In this document: in pieces, positions 1-11,123 of the stretch | How the letters are laid out: the number at the start of each line of letters is the position of its first letter | Numbering within the stretch: position 1 is the first letter of the stretch | Assembly: GCA_038125725.1 (NCBI GenBank) | Contig: JAYPEK010000013.1 | Location: 1 to 64,000, forward strand | Source: TMED8 sp038125725 | GTDB lineage: Bacteria; Pseudomonadota; Alphaproteobacteria; Rhodospirillales; Casp-alpha2 | Reading direction: 5' to 3' | DNA: 64,000 nt | Position numbers and translations under genes: made by a program | The notes under the pieces: generated by a model | What the model saw: the letters and a program-made list of their open reading frames with translations, nothing else | Told to the model about the DNA's origin: nothing | Databases searched by the model: none

Positions 1-1
1 C

Positions 2-475
2 TCCGCCGCTGCGGCTGCGCCGGCCCAGCAGCCCGCACCGGCCGCCCAGCCGGCACCGACACAGCAGGCCGCGGCCACGCTGCCTGCCGGCACGCCGAAG
101 GAGCAATATAGCTACGCCTTCAACCTGTTACGCCAGACCAACTACGACCAGGCGGAAATCGCCCTCAAGCAGTTCATCGCAGAGCACGGCGACCATGCGC
201 TGGCCGGCAACGCCCGCTACTGGCTGGGCGAGACCTTCTACGTGCGCGCCGACTTCCAACAGGCGGCGCAGGTGTTCTTCGATGGTTTCCAAAGCGATCC
301 CAAGGGACCGAAGGCGCCGGATATGCTGCTGAAGCTCGGCATGTCGCTGGCACAGTTGAACAAGAAGACCGAGGCCTGCGCCACCTATGACAAGGTGGCC
401 GCCGACTTCGCCCAATCGTCGAGCCGCATCAAGACCGCGCTGGAACGCGAACGCCAGCGCGCCGGCTGCCAGTAG
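2..475 (+). CDS. cpoB: Tol-Pal accessory protein CpoB/YbgF, C-terminal part (5' end outside window)
   Basis: The frame is open from the first bases to the TAG at 473-475, so this is the 3' part of a longer gene. It encodes an Ala/Pro/Gln-rich linker followed by TPR-like repeats, with the family-typical stretches YSYAFNLLRQTNYD and NARYWLGETFYVR and a final Cys near the C-terminus. In the family, the N-terminal coiled coil and signal peptide precede this linker; here they lie outside the window. CpoB is periplasmic and coordinates Tol-Pal with peptidoglycan synthesis during division. Its place directly before tilS and ftsH matches the usual alphaproteobacterial order tol-pal-ybgF-tilS-ftsH, which supports the call. 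Confidence 0.87.
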   Translation, partial: SAAAAAPAQQPAPAAQPAPTQQAAATLPAGTPKEQYSYAFNLLRQTNYDQAEIALKQFIAEHGDHALAGNARYWLGETFYVRADFQQAAQVFFDGFQSDPKGPKAPDMLLKLGMSLAQLNKKTEACATYDKVAADFAQSSSRIKTALERERQRAGCQ

Positions 476-490
476 GCTTCGCTGCAGGCC

Positions 491-1834
491 TTGGCCGACA
501 GCGTCTCCGCCGCCGTCTTCGCCGACCGCATGGCGGCGCTCGGCCCGTTCGAAACCGACCCGCATCTCGCTGTCGCCGTCTCAGGCGGCTCCGACAGCAT
601 GGCGCTCGTGCTGCTGGCCGATGCCTGGGCGCGGGAGCATGGCGGGCGGGTGACGGCGCTCACGGTCGATCACGGCCTGCGCGCCGATGCTGCCCGCGAG
701 GCCCGGCAGGTGGCGGACTGGCTCGCGGCGCTGGGTATCGATCATCACATTCTCCGCTGGCGGGGGCCGAAACCCCAAGCCGCCATTCAGGCGCGGGCGC
801 GCGATGCGCGCTACCGGTTGCTCGATGACTGGTGCGCCGGTGCCGGTGCGCTGCACCTGCTGGTCGGCCATACCCAGGACGACCAGGCGGAAACGCTGAT
901 GATGCGGCTTCGGCGCGGCAGCGGGCCGGATGGGCTGGCGGCCATGGGGCGTGAGCGGATGCTGCACCACTGCCGGCTGTTGCGGCCGTTGCTCGATCTG
1001 CCGCGCCAGGCGTTGCGGGATTTCCTGTCCACGCACGGGCAGGGGTGGCTCGATGATCCCTCCAACCGGGACACGCGTTTCGAACGCGCCCGGCTGCGGG
1101 ATGAAATGTTGGAGACCAAAGCTCTGGCCGAAAGCGCGCGCCGCTACGGCCAGGCCCGCCAGGTGTTGGAGCGCGAGACGGCGCGGCTTCTGGCGGCGAG
1201 TTGCCGCTTCCATGCGGCGGGGTACGCGACGTTGGCGCGGGACACCCTGGCCCAGGCGCCGGAAGATTTGCGCCTGCGCGCCCTGGCCCGGGTGCTGATG
1301 GCGGTGGGCGGCCTCGAGCACCGTCCGGCGCGGCGCCGGGTGGAACGGCTGGCGATGGCGCTCGGCGCTGAAACGGCGCCTGCGCTCACTCTCGGCAACT
1401 GCCTGGTGACGGCGGTGGACGGCGATGTCCGGGTGTTCCGCGAGCGGCGCAACCTGCCGGCGCCCTTGGTGCTCGACGGTGGGCCGCTGCATTGGGACCG
1501 GCGGTTCTGGATCGCGGCGGCGCCGGCGGGTTACCAACTCAGGCCGCTCGCGCCGGCGGACCGCACGGCGCTCCGCCGCGAGGCGCCGGAAATCCTGCAG
1601 TGCGCGCGCCTGCCGGAAGCGGCGTTCTGGGGCCTGCCGGCACTGGTTGATGACGGTGGTATTCTCGCCGTTCCGCATCTAAACTACCGCCGTGACGGCG
1701 CCGCCGGCGCGGACGGCATGCCGCTTCTGCGGTTCAGGCCACCGGATGCCGCGTCTTTTGTGGCTTTTGGTGTTGCGTCGGCGGGTTTGCACACTATTTC
1801 TATGGAGTACGCCGAAGGCGTGCGGGGCGGCTAA
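491..1834 (+). CDS. tilS: tRNA(Ile)-lysidine synthetase TilS
   Basis: TilS attaches lysine to C34 of the CAU-anticodon tRNA-Ile using ATP, which changes decoding from AUG to AUA; it is a cytoplasmic and normally essential enzyme. The PP-loop ATPase motif SGGSDS is at residues 31-36, followed by a VDHGLR motif and a VGHTQDDQAETLMMRL segment typical of the N-type ATP pyrophosphatase fold. The 447-residue length fits the family. The start used is TTG at 491, 15 bp after the cpoB stop, because it keeps the usual spacing before the PP-loop. An ATG at 530 is the alternative. Neither has a convincing ribosome binding site. Confidence 0.93.
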   Translation: MADSVSAAVFADRMAALGPFETDPHLAVAVSGGSDSMALVLLADAWAREHGGRVTALTVDHGLRADAAREARQVADWLAALGIDHHILRWRGPKPQAAIQARARDARYRLLDDWCAGAGALHLLVGHTQDDQAETLMMRLRRGSGPDGLAAMGRERMLHHCRLLRPLLDLPRQALRDFLSTHGQGWLDDPSNRDTRFERARLRDEMLETKALAESARRYGQARQVLERETARLLAASCRFHAAGYATLARDTLAQAPEDLRLRALARVLMAVGGLEHRPARRRVERLAMALGAETAPALTLGNCLVTAVDGDVRVFRERRNLPAPLVLDGGPLHWDRRFWIAAAPAGYQLRPLAPADRTALRREAPEILQCARLPEAAFWGLPALVDDGGILAVPHLNYRRDGAAGADGMPLLRFRPPDAASFVAFGVASAGLHTISMEYAEGVRGG

Positions 1835-1868
1835 TGCCCCCAAGACAAGCCACGGAAAGGATGACGAC

Positions 1869-3811
<1,943 letters not shown>

Positions 3812-3812
<1 letters not shown>

Positions 3813-4660
3813 TGCCCGACGCAAAGCCGGCGGCGCGTTTCGCCGGCTTGGCACTTTCCAAGCCCCGCATCATGGGCATCGTCAACGTGACGCCCGACAG
3901 TTTCTCCGACGGCGGCGAGGCATTCCGCGTCGCCGATGCGCTGGCACGCGGCCGCGCCATGCTGGCCGCTGGCGCCGATATTCTCGATATCGGCGGCGAA
4001 TCGACCCGCCCCGGCGCCGAGCCGGTTTCCGTATCCGAAGAACTCGACCGCGTACTGCCGGTGATCGAGGCCTTGGCGGCGGATGGTGCGCTGGTTTCCA
4101 TCGACAGCCGCCGCGCCGCCGTGATGCGTGCCGCCGTCGGCGCGGGGGCGCGGATCGTCAACGACGTGACGGCGCTGACGGGCGATCCCGAAGCCTTGGA
4201 GACCGTCGCCGGCACCGATGCCGATCTGGTTCTCATGCACATGCAGGGCGAGCCACAAACCATGCAGGCCAATCCCACCTATGAGGATGCGCCGGCGGAG
4301 ATCCGAGATTATCTGGCGGCGCGGATCGAAACCTGCGAGGCCGCGGGCATCGAACGCGGCCGCATCGCCGTCGATCCCGGCATCGGCTTCGGCAAGACGC
4401 TAGACCACAACCTTGAAATCCTGTCGCGCCTGGACGAACTGCATGCGCTGGGCTGCCCGGTGGTGCTGGGCGCTTCGCGCAAGACCTTCATCGGCCGGCT
4501 TTCGGGTGTCGACGAGGCGGCCAAGCGCGCACCCGGTTCCATCGCCGCGGCGCTGGCGGCGCGTGCGCTCGGCGTGCAGATTTTCCGCGTCCACGACGTC
4601 GCCGAAACCCGCCAGGCGCTCGACGTCTGGGAGGCGATCGCCGACAAAAGGCTTTATTAA
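3812..4660 (+). CDS. folP: Dihydropteroate synthase FolP
   Basis: FolP condenses 4-aminobenzoate with 6-hydroxymethyl-7,8-dihydropterin pyrophosphate in folate synthesis and is the sulfonamide target. Visible family signatures are MGIVNVTPDSFSDGG (residues 21-35), DIGGESTRPGAEPVS, the DPGIGFGK segment and ASRKTFIG near the C-terminal third. The length of 282 residues is normal. The ATG at 3812 overlaps the ftsH stop by one base (TGATG), which indicates translational coupling; a GTG immediately before it at 3809 is also possible. The order ftsH-folP-glmM is conserved in many proteobacteria. Confidence 0.96.
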
Positions 4661-4745
4661 GAAAGAAAGCGTAATAAAAAGTGACGCCCTCCGTCCGGCG
4701 GATGGCGCTACAATTCGAAAAATTCGCAAGGTTTGATTTCGAAAA

Positions 4746-6104
4746 ATGACCCGCAAGTATTTCGGCACCGACGGCATTCGCGGCACTGCCAACACCGAAC
4801 CCATGACCGCCGAGGTTGCGCTGCGCGTCGGCATGGCCGCCGGCGCCGAGTTCATTTCCGGCGATCATCGCCACCGGGTGGTGATCGGCAAGGACACGCG
4901 GCTGTCGGGTTACATGCTGGAGCCGGCGCTGACGTCGGGGTTCATTTCGGTGGGCATGGACGTGATCCTCGTCGGCCCTCTGCCGACGCCGGCCATAGCC
5001 ATGCTGACGCGCTCGCTCCGGGCCGATTTGGGCGTCATGCTGTCGGCGTCGCACAATCCCTACCAGGACAACGGCATCAAGTTCTTTGGGCCCGACGGCT
5101 ATAAACTGTCCGACCGGGTCGAGGCCGCCATCGAGGCGCGCATGGACAACGGCGTCCAGGCGCACCTGGCGGCGCCGGACCATCTCGGCCGCGCGCGTCG
5201 GCTCGACGACGTGGTCGGGCGTTATACGGAATACGTCAAACAGACCTTCCCGCGCGGCCTCAGCCTCGACGGCCTTAAGGTCGTGGTCGATTGCGCCAAC
5301 GGCGCCGCCTACAAGGTGGCGCCCGAAGTGTTGTGGGAACTGGGCGCCGAGGTCATTCCCGTCGGCGTCGAGCCGGATGGTTTCAACATCAATCGCGGCT
5401 GCGGTTCAACCGATACCGCCTACATGCGCGAGCAGGTGGTCACCCACGGCGCCCACCTGGGCCTGGCGCTGGACGGCGACGCCGACCGGCTGCTCGTCGC
5501 CGACGAGACCGGGCAGTTGGTGGACGGCGACCAGATCATGGCGACCATCGCCGAACGCTGGGCGCGCACCGGCACGCTCATGGGCGGCGGCGTCGTCGCC
5601 ACGGTGATGTCCAACCTGGGGCTTGAGAAACATCTTGAAGGCCAGGGCCTGGACCTGATCCGCACCCAGGTCGGCGACCGCTACGTGGTCGAGCGCATGC
5701 GCAGCGACGGCTACAACCTGGGCGGTGAGCAGTCGGGGCACATCGTGCTCGGCGATTTCGCCACCACCGGCGACGGGCTGGTGGCGGCGTTGCAGGTGTT
5801 GGCAGCCGTGGTCGAGGAGGGCGCGCCGGCGTCAGCCGTCTGCCGCCGCTTCGAGCCGTTTCCGCAGCTTCTGAAGAACGTTCGCGTCAACGGCGGCGAC
5901 GCCATGGCCGACGCACGGGTGCAGGGCGCCATCGCCGACGGCGAAGCGCGCCTGGGGACCGGCGGGCGGCTTTTGATCCGCAAGTCCGGCACCGAACCCG
6001 TTGTCCGGGTGATGGCCGAAGGCGAGGACGAGGGCCTGATCGGCGCCGTCGTCGGCGAGATCGCCGACGCCATCGCCGAAGCCGCCAAAGCCGTGGGTCA
6101 CTGA
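4746..6104 (+). CDS. glmM: Phosphoglucosamine mutase GlmM
   Basis: GlmM interconverts glucosamine-6-phosphate and glucosamine-1-phosphate on the way to UDP-GlcNAc for peptidoglycan and LPS. The protein starts MTRKYFGTDGIRG, has the phosphoserine loop SASHNP with the catalytic serine at residue 102, the metal-binding DGDADR motif, the sugar-binding GGEQSGH loop and the C-terminal phosphate-binding RKSGTEPVVRV. Its 452 residues fit the family. The 85-bp spacer after folP is relatively AT-rich and holds an imperfect GC-rich hairpin without a T run. It is more likely a leader than a terminator, so glmM probably shares the upstream transcript. Confidence 0.98.
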   Translation: MTRKYFGTDGIRGTANTEPMTAEVALRVGMAAGAEFISGDHRHRVVIGKDTRLSGYMLEPALTSGFISVGMDVILVGPLPTPAIAMLTRSLRADLGVMLSASHNPYQDNGIKFFGPDGYKLSDRVEAAIEARMDNGVQAHLAAPDHLGRARRLDDVVGRYTEYVKQTFPRGLSLDGLKVVVDCANGAAYKVAPEVLWELGAEVIPVGVEPDGFNINRGCGSTDTAYMREQVVTHGAHLGLALDGDADRLLVADETGQLVDGDQIMATIAERWARTGTLMGGGVVATVMSNLGLEKHLEGQGLDLIRTQVGDRYVVERMRSDGYNLGGEQSGHIVLGDFATTGDGLVAALQVLAAVVEEGAPASAVCRRFEPFPQLLKNVRVNGGDAMADARVQGAIADGEARLGTGGRLLIRKSGTEPVVRVMAEGEDEGLIGAVVGEIADAIAEAAKAVGH

Positions 6105-6108
6105 CGGC

Positions 6109-6903
6109 ATGCGCGGACGGGTCCTGATCATTGCCGGCTCCGATTCCGGTGGCGGCGCCGGCATCCAGGCCGACATCAAGACCGTCACCGCCTTGGGCGG
6201 CTACGCCATGACCGCGATTACCGCGCTCACCGCGCAGAACACGCTCGGCGTGTTCGGCATCCATGACGTGCCGGCGGCCTTTGTCACCCAGCAGATCGAC
6301 CTGGTGATGGAAGACATCGGCGCCGACGCCATCAAGATCGGCATGCTCGGCCGCACCGAGATCATCGACGCCGTGGCCGAAGCCCTGGAGCGCTGGGCCG
6401 CCGACATTCCGGTCGTTCTCGATCCGGTGATGGTGGCCAAGGGCGGCCATGCGCTGCTTGCGGACGACGCCAATGCGGCGATGCGTTCACGCCTAGTGCC
6501 GCTGGCGACGCTGCTGACTCCGAACATTCCGGAAGCGGAAGTGCTGAGCGGCCACGAGATTTCCGGCACCGGTTCCATGCAGCAGGTCGCCGCCGGCCTG
6601 CGTGCCGCCGGCGCCGAAGCGGTGCTGATGAAGGGCGGCCACCTGGAAGGCAACCAGTTGACCGATCTGCTGGTCGATGCCGACGGCACCGAGACCTTCA
6701 CCAGCCCCCGGCAGTTGACCAAGCACACCCACGGCACCGGCTGCACCCTGGCGTCGGCCTGCGCGGTGGGTCTGGCGCAGAGGCTTGGCCTATCGGCGGC
6801 GGTGGCCCGCGCGCGCGACTATGTCCAGGAAGCGATCCGCACGGCGCCCGGTTTCGGCGCCGGCCACGGGCCGCTCAATCACCGTCATCCGATTCCGGAT
6901 TAG
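6109..6903 (+). CDS. thiD: Hydroxymethylpyrimidine/phosphomethylpyrimidine kinase ThiD
   Basis: ThiD phosphorylates HMP and then HMP-phosphate to give HMP-PP for thiamine synthesis. The ribokinase-fold sequence starts with IIAGSDSGGGAGIQAD, followed by ALGGYAMTAITALTAQNT, the DPVMVAKGG segment and the anion-hole motif HGTGCTLASA typical of ThiD/PdxK kinases. The length of 264 residues is normal. It begins 4 bp after the glmM stop, so it is probably cotranscribed with it. Its last 29 bp overlap, tail to tail, the 3' end of the opposite-strand iron-sulfur subunit gene. Confidence 0.95.
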   Translation: MRGRVLIIAGSDSGGGAGIQADIKTVTALGGYAMTAITALTAQNTLGVFGIHDVPAAFVTQQIDLVMEDIGADAIKIGMLGRTEIIDAVAEALERWAADIPVVLDPVMVAKGGHALLADDANAAMRSRLVPLATLLTPNIPEAEVLSGHEISGTGSMQQVAAGLRAAGAEAVLMKGGHLEGNQLTDLLVDADGTETFTSPRQLTKHTHGTGCTLASACAVGLAQRLGLSAAVARARDYVQEAIRTAPGFGAGHGPLNHRHPIPD

Positions 6904-7630
6904 ATTCTCCGGCCGGTCCCCAGGCGGCCTCGAGCAGCGGCTTCACCACCAGCCCCTTGAGGTCGATCCCGACCCCGCACTTGCACCCCGGGCAGTCCCG
7001 GCAGGCGTCGAGGCCGAGCGCCTTGGCGGTCTCCAGTGCCGCCGCGCGGGCCTGCGGCGCGCTCACCGGATCGAGCCGCAGGCGTTGCAGCTTCAATAGC
7101 GAGAACGGGTTTCCCCAGCGATAGCCGTCGTTCGGGTCCGGCGGCGGCGCGGCATCCAGATTTCGCTGGTGCATGGGGCAATCGTGCAGGCAGGCGTAGC
7201 ACTCGATGCAGGCGGTCAGGGCGTGGTAGTCGTCCGGCGCCTCGCGGTTCAATTCGTTGGCGCCGGCGCCGCCGGCAAGACGGCCGATCAGTTGCCGGGC
7301 GACCCCGTCGCGGCGGACGACCAGATCGGAAAGGGCGGGCAGCGTCGCCATCGGCGCCAGCGTGTCGCCCTCCTTGACCCGCGCCCGGCAGGCGATGCGC
7401 GGCCGGCCATTGACGTCGATGGTGCACACCCCGCAGTTGCGCGCCCGGCAGCCGAAACGAAACGCCAGGTCCGGCATCGTGGTCGCTTGTGCCTGCAGCA
7501 ATACGTCGAGCGCCATCGGCCGCTCGCCTTCGGCGCGCAGGACATAGGCATAGGGTTCGGTACGCCGTTCGCCTTCGCGCTGGCGCACGAGGTTCACGGT
7601 GACCGTGCCGAAGGAACTGTGTTCACTCAT
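6875..7630 (-). CDS. Fumarate reductase/succinate dehydrogenase-like iron-sulfur subunit with variant C-terminal cluster motif
   Basis: This 251-residue protein looks like the electron-transfer subunit of an SdhB/FrdB-type complex. An N-terminal [2Fe-2S] ferredoxin domain has Cys61, 66, 69 and 81 in the classical C-x4-C-x2-C-x11-C spacing. A second domain has CIECYACLHDCP (Cys141, 144, 147, 151) for a [4Fe-4S] cluster. The third motif is odd: Cys210, 213, 216 and 218 (C-x2-C-x2-C-x-C) replace the usual [3Fe-4S] pattern ending in CP. It lies 12 bp after the flavoprotein gene on the same strand, and no membrane anchor gene is adjacent. The physiological substrate is unknown. Confidence 0.85.
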   Translation of the reverse strand: MSEHSSFGTVTVNLVRQREGERRTEPYAYVLRAEGERPMALDVLLQAQATTMPDLAFRFGCRARNCGVCTIDVNGRPRIACRARVKEGDTLAPMATLPALSDLVVRRDGVARQLIGRLAGGAGANELNREAPDDYHALTACIECYACLHDCPMHQRNLDAAPPPDPNDGYRWGNPFSLLKLQRLRLDPVSAPQARAAALETAKALGLDACRDCPGCKCGVGIDLKGLVVKPLLEAAWGPAGESNPESDDGD

Positions 7631-7642
7631 ATCCTGTACCGC

Positions 7643-9547
7643 TTATCCCATGACCGCCCGGTAACGGCGTTCCAGCGCCCGGTCGCGCAGCCCGCGCGGC
7701 AGCCAGCGCAGCATGCGGGCCTGCATCAGCCGCTTGGCCTTTTGCAGACGCGCGGCGATGACGGTCCCGAGCGGCGTTTTCTCGCGCGCCACCCGGCGCA
7801 CGCGCCAGTTCCCGCCGGCCGAGCGCGCCACCACGGTGGAGTAGGGTTTGGCCAGGATGGAAATGTCGGGGCGGTCGAGGCGCACATGGCTGCCGACGGA
7901 GCCGTCGCGCTCGCGCGCCGCCAGCGCCGTCGCCTGGGCCACGTCGAGCATGTTGGTGAGTTCCACGAATTCGATGAAATCCTGGTTCCACAGCGTGTGC
8001 GGCGGAATCTCGATGGTGTCCAGTTGCTGCCGCCACTCGGCGATCAGGGCCTCCATGGCGTCGGACTTGGCTTCCGTGCGCACCGGGCCGATGTTGGTCC
8101 AGCTTTCCTGTTGTAGCCGGGACCGCAGTGGCGCGGCGCGCCGATCACCGGTTTGGCCGAAACGGTTCGACCAGCCAGCAATGGTTTCCTGGAAGGCGTC
8201 ATCGGTTATGGGTTCGGTGGATTTCCGCGCATGGCGGACGGCGCCGGCGCCGGCGCGGGCGCCGAACACCGCGCCTTCCGTGAGCGAGGTCGAGCCCAGC
8301 CGGTCGGCGCCGAAGACGCCGCCCATGGCCTGGCCGGCGGCGAACAGCCCGGCAATGCCGAGGCCTCCGTCGCCGTCGCCCTCGCCGCCGACGGAAGAGC
8401 CGAAGGCGTCGGTGCGGATGCCGCCCATCAGGTAGTGCGCGGCGGGACGCACCTCCCAGGGCTGTTCGCAATCCGCGACCTTCTTGCCATGTGCCTGGCG
8501 CACGTTGGTATAGGCGGGCAGGTTGGTCTCGGTCAGGAACCGCATGAAGTAGGGGCCGGCGCGTTCGCCCTTGGCGTTGGCCGTCAGATCCAGGTAGGCG
8601 CCGCCGTTGGGCGTGCCGCGGCCGGCCTCGACGGCGCGCATGATCGCCGCCGCGCATTCGGCGCGCGAGCGCAGCCGAACACCATCGAGGATCATCTTGC
8701 CCTTGGCATCGCGCAGCACGCCCAGAAAACTGGCGATCACCGGCTCGCCCGACATCAGCCCTTCATAGGACGGCGGCGCGGTCAGGCAGAACGGCAGGAA
8801 CTGCAATTGCTCCATGTCCACCAATTCGGCGCCGGCGCGCGCCGCCGCCGCGTAGCCGTCGCCGGTGTTGCCGCGCATGGTGTCGGTCTTGGGGAAATAG
8901 AGCGTCGAGAGCCCACCCGACGCCATCACCACCGAAGGTGCCCGCACGGCGACCAGCCGGCCGCCGGCGGCGTGATAGGCGAGCGCGCCCGCGAGGCGCT
9001 TTGCGGCACCGCCGCGCGCGGGGTCGGGTTGGGTCACCAGATCGAGCAGCCAGGCATCTTCCAGGTAATCGATGCGGCCCTCGCCGCCGCCCTGGACGAT
9101 GACGTTCCATCCCGCGTGGCTGAAGGCGACGCCCCGGTTGGCGTGGCCGACGGTGCGCCGCTTGGTGTGGCCGCCAAACGGCAGCGGCCGGGGTTTGGGG
9201 CCGTTGCGCTCGGTATCGATGCCGGGCCGCAGGCCTTGCGCGCGGAAGCGGTCGTAGGCACCACGGCTGTCCTCGGCGAAGGCGTCGGTGATCGATTTCA
9301 CCGCCAGGTCGGCGCCGGCAATGCGGATGTTTTCCGACAGTGCCTCGACGCTGTCGCTGTCGTCGCCGGATTGGCGCACGGTGGCGGCGCCGCCGGAGAT
9401 CTTGGTGTCGGAGGCGGCGATGGGATCCTTGGAGATCAGCAGCACGCGGCCGCCGGCCTCGGCCGCCGCCTGCGCCGCCTGCGAACCAGCGGCGCCGGAG
9501 CCGACCACAAGGACATCCACGTCCCGCCATTCGGTTTCGATCGTCAT
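7643..9547 (-). CDS. FAD-dependent fumarate reductase/succinate dehydrogenase-like flavoprotein subunit
   Basis: This 634-residue flavoprotein belongs to the SdhA/FrdA/L-aspartate oxidase superfamily. The N-terminal dinucleotide motif VVGSGAAGSQAA is at about residues 14-25. The stretch HYLMGGIRTD matches the family HxxMGGI active-site region, and SLTEGAVFGARAGAGA is the C-terminal flavin segment. The start at 9547 is chosen because GGGGAGG lies about 8 bp upstream; an in-frame codon at 9577 would be the longer option. It sits directly upstream of the iron-sulfur subunit gene and is probably cotranscribed with it. The missing membrane anchor suggests a soluble enzyme; oxidation of a dicarboxylate or related acid is inferred, not shown. 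Confidence 0.85.
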   Translation of the reverse strand: MTIETEWRDVDVLVVGSGAAGSQAAQAAAEAGGRVLLISKDPIAASDTKISGGAATVRQSGDDSDSVEALSENIRIAGADLAVKSITDAFAEDSRGAYDRFRAQGLRPGIDTERNGPKPRPLPFGGHTKRRTVGHANRGVAFSHAGWNVIVQGGGEGRIDYLEDAWLLDLVTQPDPARGGAAKRLAGALAYHAAGGRLVAVRAPSVVMASGGLSTLYFPKTDTMRGNTGDGYAAAARAGAELVDMEQLQFLPFCLTAPPSYEGLMSGEPVIASFLGVLRDAKGKMILDGVRLRSRAECAAAIMRAVEAGRGTPNGGAYLDLTANAKGERAGPYFMRFLTETNLPAYTNVRQAHGKKVADCEQPWEVRPAAHYLMGGIRTDAFGSSVGGEGDGDGGLGIAGLFAAGQAMGGVFGADRLGSTSLTEGAVFGARAGAGAVRHARKSTEPITDDAFQETIAGWSNRFGQTGDRRAAPLRSRLQQESWTNIGPVRTEAKSDAMEALIAEWRQQLDTIEIPPHTLWNQDFIEFVELTNMLDVAQATALAARERDGSVGSHVRLDRPDISILAKPYSTVVARSAGGNWRVRRVAREKTPLGTVIAARLQKAKRLMQARMLRWLPRGLRDRALERRYRAVMG

Positions 9548-9652
9548 GCTTGGCGCCTCCCCGCCGCGAACCAACACGCAGCCTCCGTATCATGGAGAAA
9601 CCGCGCTTGGCCCGCAACGCCCTGCCGGGAAGGCAACCGTGGCCTGGGGTGT

Positions 9653-11047
9653 TTAGATGGCGTTGAGACCGCCGCCGGGGCCAGTGCGCAGGATATCGCT
9701 CAGGACGTCGAGGCCCTGGCGCACTTCGGCATCGGTTTCGGGCTTGGAGATGCCGAGCCGGATCGCGTGCGGTGCCGGCGCGCGGCCGACGGCGAACGAT
9801 TCTCCGGTCAGCAACTGCACGCCGCGGCGTTCGGCCTCGGCCTTGAAGTCGGACGCCCGCCAGGGTTCCGGCAGGTGCATCCAGACATAGTGGCCGGCCG
9901 GGTGGTAGACCGGGTTATGGGGGCGCAGGTATTCGTCGGCGATGGCGAAGCGCTGCGCCATGGCCTGGATCTGCCAGCGCGCCAGCGCCGCGCCGGTGCC
10001 GTCGAGGATCCAGCGCGCCGCGATTTCCGCCATCACCGGTGCGGTCAGCCAGCCCGACAGGCGCACCATGGAACGCACGCGCTCGATATGGGCGGCGTCC
10101 GGCGCCAGCACATAGCCGACCCTGAGCCCGCCGGCCATGGTCTTGGAAAGGCTGGTGACGTAGTAGCTGCGCTCGGGGATGAAGGTGGAGAGCGGTTTAG
10201 TCTGCGCCTGCAGATGGCCGCTCCAGACGTCGTCCTCGATCACCGTGAGGTCGTGCGCGCGCGCCGTTTCCGCCAGTTCCTCCATGCGGCTTTCCGAGGC
10301 CATCGCCGCCGTTGGGTTGTGGATGGTCGGCATGCAGTAGAGGAACCGCGCCGAGGTGCGCCGCTGCGCATCGGCCAAGGCTTCCGGGATCAGGCCCTGA
10401 TCGTCCATGGCGACGGGTTCGAGGCGCAGGTTCAATTGCTGCGCAACCTGAATGAAGCCGGGGTAGGAGAGGGCCTCGGCCAGGATGGTGTCGCCCGGCT
10501 GCGCCAGTGCCATCAATGTCACCATGATGCCGTGCTGGGCGCCGTTGGTGATGGCGACTTTGTCGGCATTGGCCGCAAGGCCGGCACGTTGCAGCCACTG
10601 GCCGCCGGCGTCGCGGTGGCGGGCCAGGCCGGTGTCGAACTGGTAGCCGACCAACTGCTCCAGTTCCGGCGAGGCGGCGATGTCCTTCAAGGTCTCCGCC
10701 AATTGTTGGCCGGGCCGTGCCGTCAGCGCGGCGGCGTGGGCGAAATCGATTTCGCCCTGGCGGTTCGGCGCCAGGGCGATGAAGCCGTCGGGCGGGTTGG
10801 AGCCGGGCGCTTGCACGTAGGTGCCGCGTCCGACCTCGCCGCCGACGAGGCCGCGGCGACGTGCTTCCGCGTAGGCGCGGGTCACGGTGCCGAGCGTGAC
10901 GCCGAGATCGTAGGCGAGATTGCGTTGCGGGGGCAGCTTATCGCCGTCGGCTAGCGCGCCGGCGGTGACGGCATCGGCGATGGCATCGGCGATCGCCAGG
11001 TACTTGGGGCCCTGGCGTCCGGCCAGGTCGGGCATCCATATTGTCAT
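9653..11047 (-). CDS. MocR-type PLP-dependent GntR family transcriptional regulator
   Basis: The 464-residue product joins an N-terminal GntR winged helix (about residues 12-80, with LPPQRNLAYDLGVTLGTVTRAYAE) to a class I aminotransferase-like domain. SLSKTMAGGLRVGY contains the likely PLP lysine. This is the MocR architecture seen in GabR, TauR and PdxR, which usually sense an amino acid or PLP and control a neighbouring gene. The gene lies between the flavoprotein pair on its own strand and a divergent DUF1127/iron-sulfur protein pair, and could control either. Its start codon sits inside a perfect inverted repeat, which suggests autoregulation. Confidence 0.92.
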   Translation of the reverse strand: MTIWMPDLAGRQGPKYLAIADAIADAVTAGALADGDKLPPQRNLAYDLGVTLGTVTRAYAEARRRGLVGGEVGRGTYVQAPGSNPPDGFIALAPNRQGEIDFAHAAALTARPGQQLAETLKDIAASPELEQLVGYQFDTGLARHRDAGGQWLQRAGLAANADKVAITNGAQHGIMVTLMALAQPGDTILAEALSYPGFIQVAQQLNLRLEPVAMDDQGLIPEALADAQRRTSARFLYCMPTIHNPTAAMASESRMEELAETARAHDLTVIEDDVWSGHLQAQTKPLSTFIPERSYYVTSLSKTMAGGLRVGYVLAPDAAHIERVRSMVRLSGWLTAPVMAEIAARWILDGTGAALARWQIQAMAQRFAIADEYLRPHNPVYHPAGHYVWMHLPEPWRASDFKAEAERRGVQLLTGESFAVGRAPAPHAIRLGISKPETDAEVRQGLDVLSDILRTGPGGGLNAI

Positions 11048-11057
11048 GGTGACAATA
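11039..11057. promoter_or_regulatory. Perfect inverted repeat over the MocR start codon, candidate operator
   Basis: Arms TATTGTCA and TGACAATA (8 bp each) flank a 3-base centre TGG. The left arm contains the complement of the MocR start codon. A related half site, TATTGTGTCAAT, follows at about 11074-11085 in the same 76-bp divergent spacer. The placement is what an autoregulating MocR would need. The function is inferred from position and symmetry only. Confidence 0.45.
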
Positions 11058-11123
11058 ATTACATTGCCACCAATATTGTGTCAATTATATAGATACAAAA
11101 TCAACTCAGATGAGGACAATATC

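Noticed and set aside
1824..1840. GGGGC/GCCCC hairpin over the tilS stop as a terminator
   Set aside because: Only 5 bp of stem and no T tract; it is probably chance in GC-rich DNA.
4661..4745. Terminator between folP and glmM
   Set aside because: The imperfect hairpin has a mismatch and no T run after it; the spacing fits a leader or read-through.
8153..10954. Plus-strand open frame of over 900 codons opposite the flavoprotein and MocR genes
   Set aside because: Shadow frame of GC-rich coding DNA; both opposite genes have clear family motifs.
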